A stretch of DNA of 13,464 bases from Bacteroidales bacterium UBA5833 (GTDB lineage: Bacteria > Bacteroidota > Bacteroidia > Bacteroidales > Lentimicrobiaceae), in assembly GCA_002433025.1 (NCBI GenBank), contig DJGZ01000009.1, positions 1,505-14,968 of the forward strand, in the 5' to 3' direction. The translations under genes and the position numbers were made by a program. Shown here piece after piece: positions 12,400 through 13,464 of the stretch. How positions within the stretch are numbered: position 1 is the stretch's first letter; the number at the start of each line of letters is the position of its first letter. A model generated the notes under the pieces. That model searched no databases, was not told the origin of the DNA, and saw only the letters and a program-made list of their open reading frames with translations.

Positions 12400-13083
12400 T
12401 TAGTTATGGTCGAGGGTTACGGTGTAGGCGCCGGGTTGCAGGATATCGATGATAAAGCGGCACTCCATGCGGCTGAGTCCGGCCTTCATGGTGTAGCTGA
12501 GTTCGCAGCGCAGGGGCAGGGCGCAGCGGCTTACCGAAAAGCGGCGGCCCAGTTGGGTAAGTTGTCCGGAGGAGTGTTCTATCTTCAGGTCGGAAGGTGC
12601 AAAATCGGTATTGGCCACCTGAATGGCAAAGACCACCCGGCTGTCGGCGGCGTCGGGCACGGCCTCTTCCGTTACCCTGTGCACCGGGATGCCGGTGCTT
12701 TGCCCCACCCGGTAGCTGAGGCCGGGGTCGGTGGCGCCGGCATACACATCGTCCTTCCAGTAACCGGAGAGGGTGTGTTTCTTCCCGTTTTGCGTATATT
12801 TAAAGGTTCCCTTGCCGTTTTTCTGTCCGTTTACCCAGCGCCCCTTGAAGACATTCCCGTTTTTAAAGGTGTAGGTCCCTTTGCCGTGGGGCAGCCCGTT
12901 GAGGAAGGCGCCGGTATAGGTGTCCACCCCCGTGGCTTTGCCCTTGCCGCTGGCCAGGCCGTTCTCGCAGCCGCCGGTGTAGGCGCCGGCAAGTTTTTCG
13001 TGCAGCACTCTGCAGGTGTCGTTTTGCGCGTTCAGTCCGTGCATCAGCAGCAGGCTCAGAAGTATCAGTATCAGCTTTTTCAT
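12400..13083 (-). CDS. Exported MORN-repeat protein
   Basis: A 227-residue protein with a signal peptide (MKKLILILLSLLLMHGLNAQ, cleavage near residue 19-20). Residues of about 34-113 hold three to four MORN repeats of the YxGxFxNGxxxGKGxxxxxxG type (GAYTGGCENGLASGKGKA, YTGAFLNGLPHGKGTYTF, FKGRWVNGQKNGKGTFKY, and a last LSGYWKDDVYAG). MORN repeats mediate protein or lipid contacts and have no catalytic role. The C-terminal 100 residues are beta-rich with two Cys about six residues apart (SRCALPLRCELSY) and match no family I know. The gene is GC-rich, unlike the genes before it, and has a good promoter of its own. A long plus-strand open frame on the opposite strand is a composition artefact. 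Confidence 0.85.
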   Translation of the reverse strand: MKKLILILLSLLLMHGLNAQNDTCRVLHEKLAGAYTGGCENGLASGKGKATGVDTYTGAFLNGLPHGKGTYTFKNGNVFKGRWVNGQKNGKGTFKYTQNGKKHTLSGYWKDDVYAGATDPGLSYRVGQSTGIPVHRVTEEAVPDAADSRVVFAIQVANTDFAPSDLKIEHSSGQLTQLGRRFSVSRCALPLRCELSYTMKAGLSRMECRFIIDILQPGAYTVTLDHN

Positions 13084-13123
13084 AGTATGGATGCTAACGG
13101 CCGGGAGACAGGTTGCCGGCAGT

Positions 13124-13154
13124 CAAAAGTAGCTGTTTTCCTTAACAAACCAAA
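13124..13154 (-). promoter_or_regulatory. Promoter of the MORN gene, TTTG-19-TACTTTTG
   Basis: TACTTTTG (13124-13131) matches TAnnTTTG, and TTTG (13151-13154) lies exactly 19 bases upstream, as in the Bacteroidota consensus. The leader to the ATG at 13083 would be about 35 bases. This is the clearest promoter in the window and supports the phylum assignment. Confidence 0.7.
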
Positions 13155-13464
13155 GGGACGGGAACCGTTGAAACGTTTTGCGGACTTCAGGATGTTTTTT
13201 ATCGGATATGCTGTTTTTTTAAGCCACGGAAACACAAAAACACAAAAAACACAAACCGATTTTTAAGAATTAATTACTTGCTGTTACTCCATCGTTTAAA
13301 TGAACTCTGATTGGCCGGATTGTCTGAAGTCGCTTTATGCCACGGAAGCACAATCCCGATGGCATTTTAATTCAAGGATTAGCTTCGCTGAGCTCTCCCG
13401 AAAAAGAGTTCGGGACAGGCTCTTCGGTCGGTTCAAAGATCCAAGAATTCAAAGAAAAAGCAGA
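13155..13464. other. Intergenic end of window
   Basis: No gene is supported. It contains an A/C-rich tract after GCCACGGAAACACAA (about 13223-13258) and a second, shorter GCCACGGAAGCACAA (13339-13353). A CCCGAA/TTCGGG hairpin lies near 13399-13416. These resemble dispersed intergenic repeats, but I cannot name them. Confidence 0.5.

Noticed and set aside
12406..13266. 286-codon plus-strand open frame opposite the MORN gene
   Set aside because: The minus-strand frame has a signal peptide, MORN repeats and a consensus promoter. The plus frame is a GC-driven artefact.
13223..13353. CRISPR-like array from repeated GCCACGGAARCACAA and A/C-rich tracts
   Set aside because: Only two partial copies about 115 bases apart, with no regular spacers and no cas genes nearby.

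Overview
The window looks like an accessory region of a Bacteroidota chromosome. The phylum call rests on repeated matches to the Bacteroidota promoter element TAnnTTTG, exported proteins whose signal peptides end near a Gln, a DUF3078-like outer-membrane barrel protein and a MORN-repeat lipid-face protein. No marker gene narrows it further. Base composition is mosaic: the alpha/beta hydrolase and the MORN gene are GC-rich, while the region at 7.4-8.3 kb and the gene at 2328-2954 are AT-rich.

Region 1 (1 to 7338, all genes on the minus strand) is an island of stress and defence-type cargo. Read in the direction of transcription it runs: intact membrane-anchored alpha/beta hydrolase (6241-7338); HigB/HigA toxin-antitoxin pair; a displaced copy of the hydrolase 3' end (5023-5242); an XRE-ImmA/IrrE metalloprotease overlapping a DUF4411 PIN-domain toxin; a small exported protein; a class II Fic AMP-transferase with its own winged-helix domain; a second, more decayed hydrolase 3' end (612-840); and a small membrane protein. 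Two structures organise it. First, the three hydrolase copies start to match at exactly the same base (6460, 5242, 840), and the flank downstream of the hydrolase recurs three times (R1-R3) and ends each time next to a G^TT. Second, the ImmA-PIN, exported-protein and Fic units each look like an integron cassette: each begins with a GTT-type junction, and the sequence just after its last gene begins an attC-like hairpin whose first arm pairs with the start of that same cassette. No integrase gene is visible.

Region 2 (7339 to about 8467) is AT-rich and has no convincing gene. It contains a good minus-strand terminator and possibly a very short RNA.

Region 3 (8468 to 12392, plus strand) encodes exported proteins: an unknown 157-aa secreted protein, a lipoprotein with a retropepsin-like aspartic protease fold and a PDZ domain, a 140-aa secreted protein with a CSGFGIC motif, and an outer-membrane barrel protein. 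The two small secreted genes do not resemble each other, but related upstream leader sequence precedes both. A convergent MORN-repeat exported protein (12400-13083, minus) with a textbook Bacteroidota promoter closes the window.

The island cargo is mostly toxin-antitoxin or Fic modules with their own promoters and probable autoregulatory operators (a palindrome for HigBA, four TGCGGAGA repeats for Fic, GACAAAAC and GTCGGT repeats for ImmA-PIN). This fits selfish or stabilising modules that accumulate at one preferred site.
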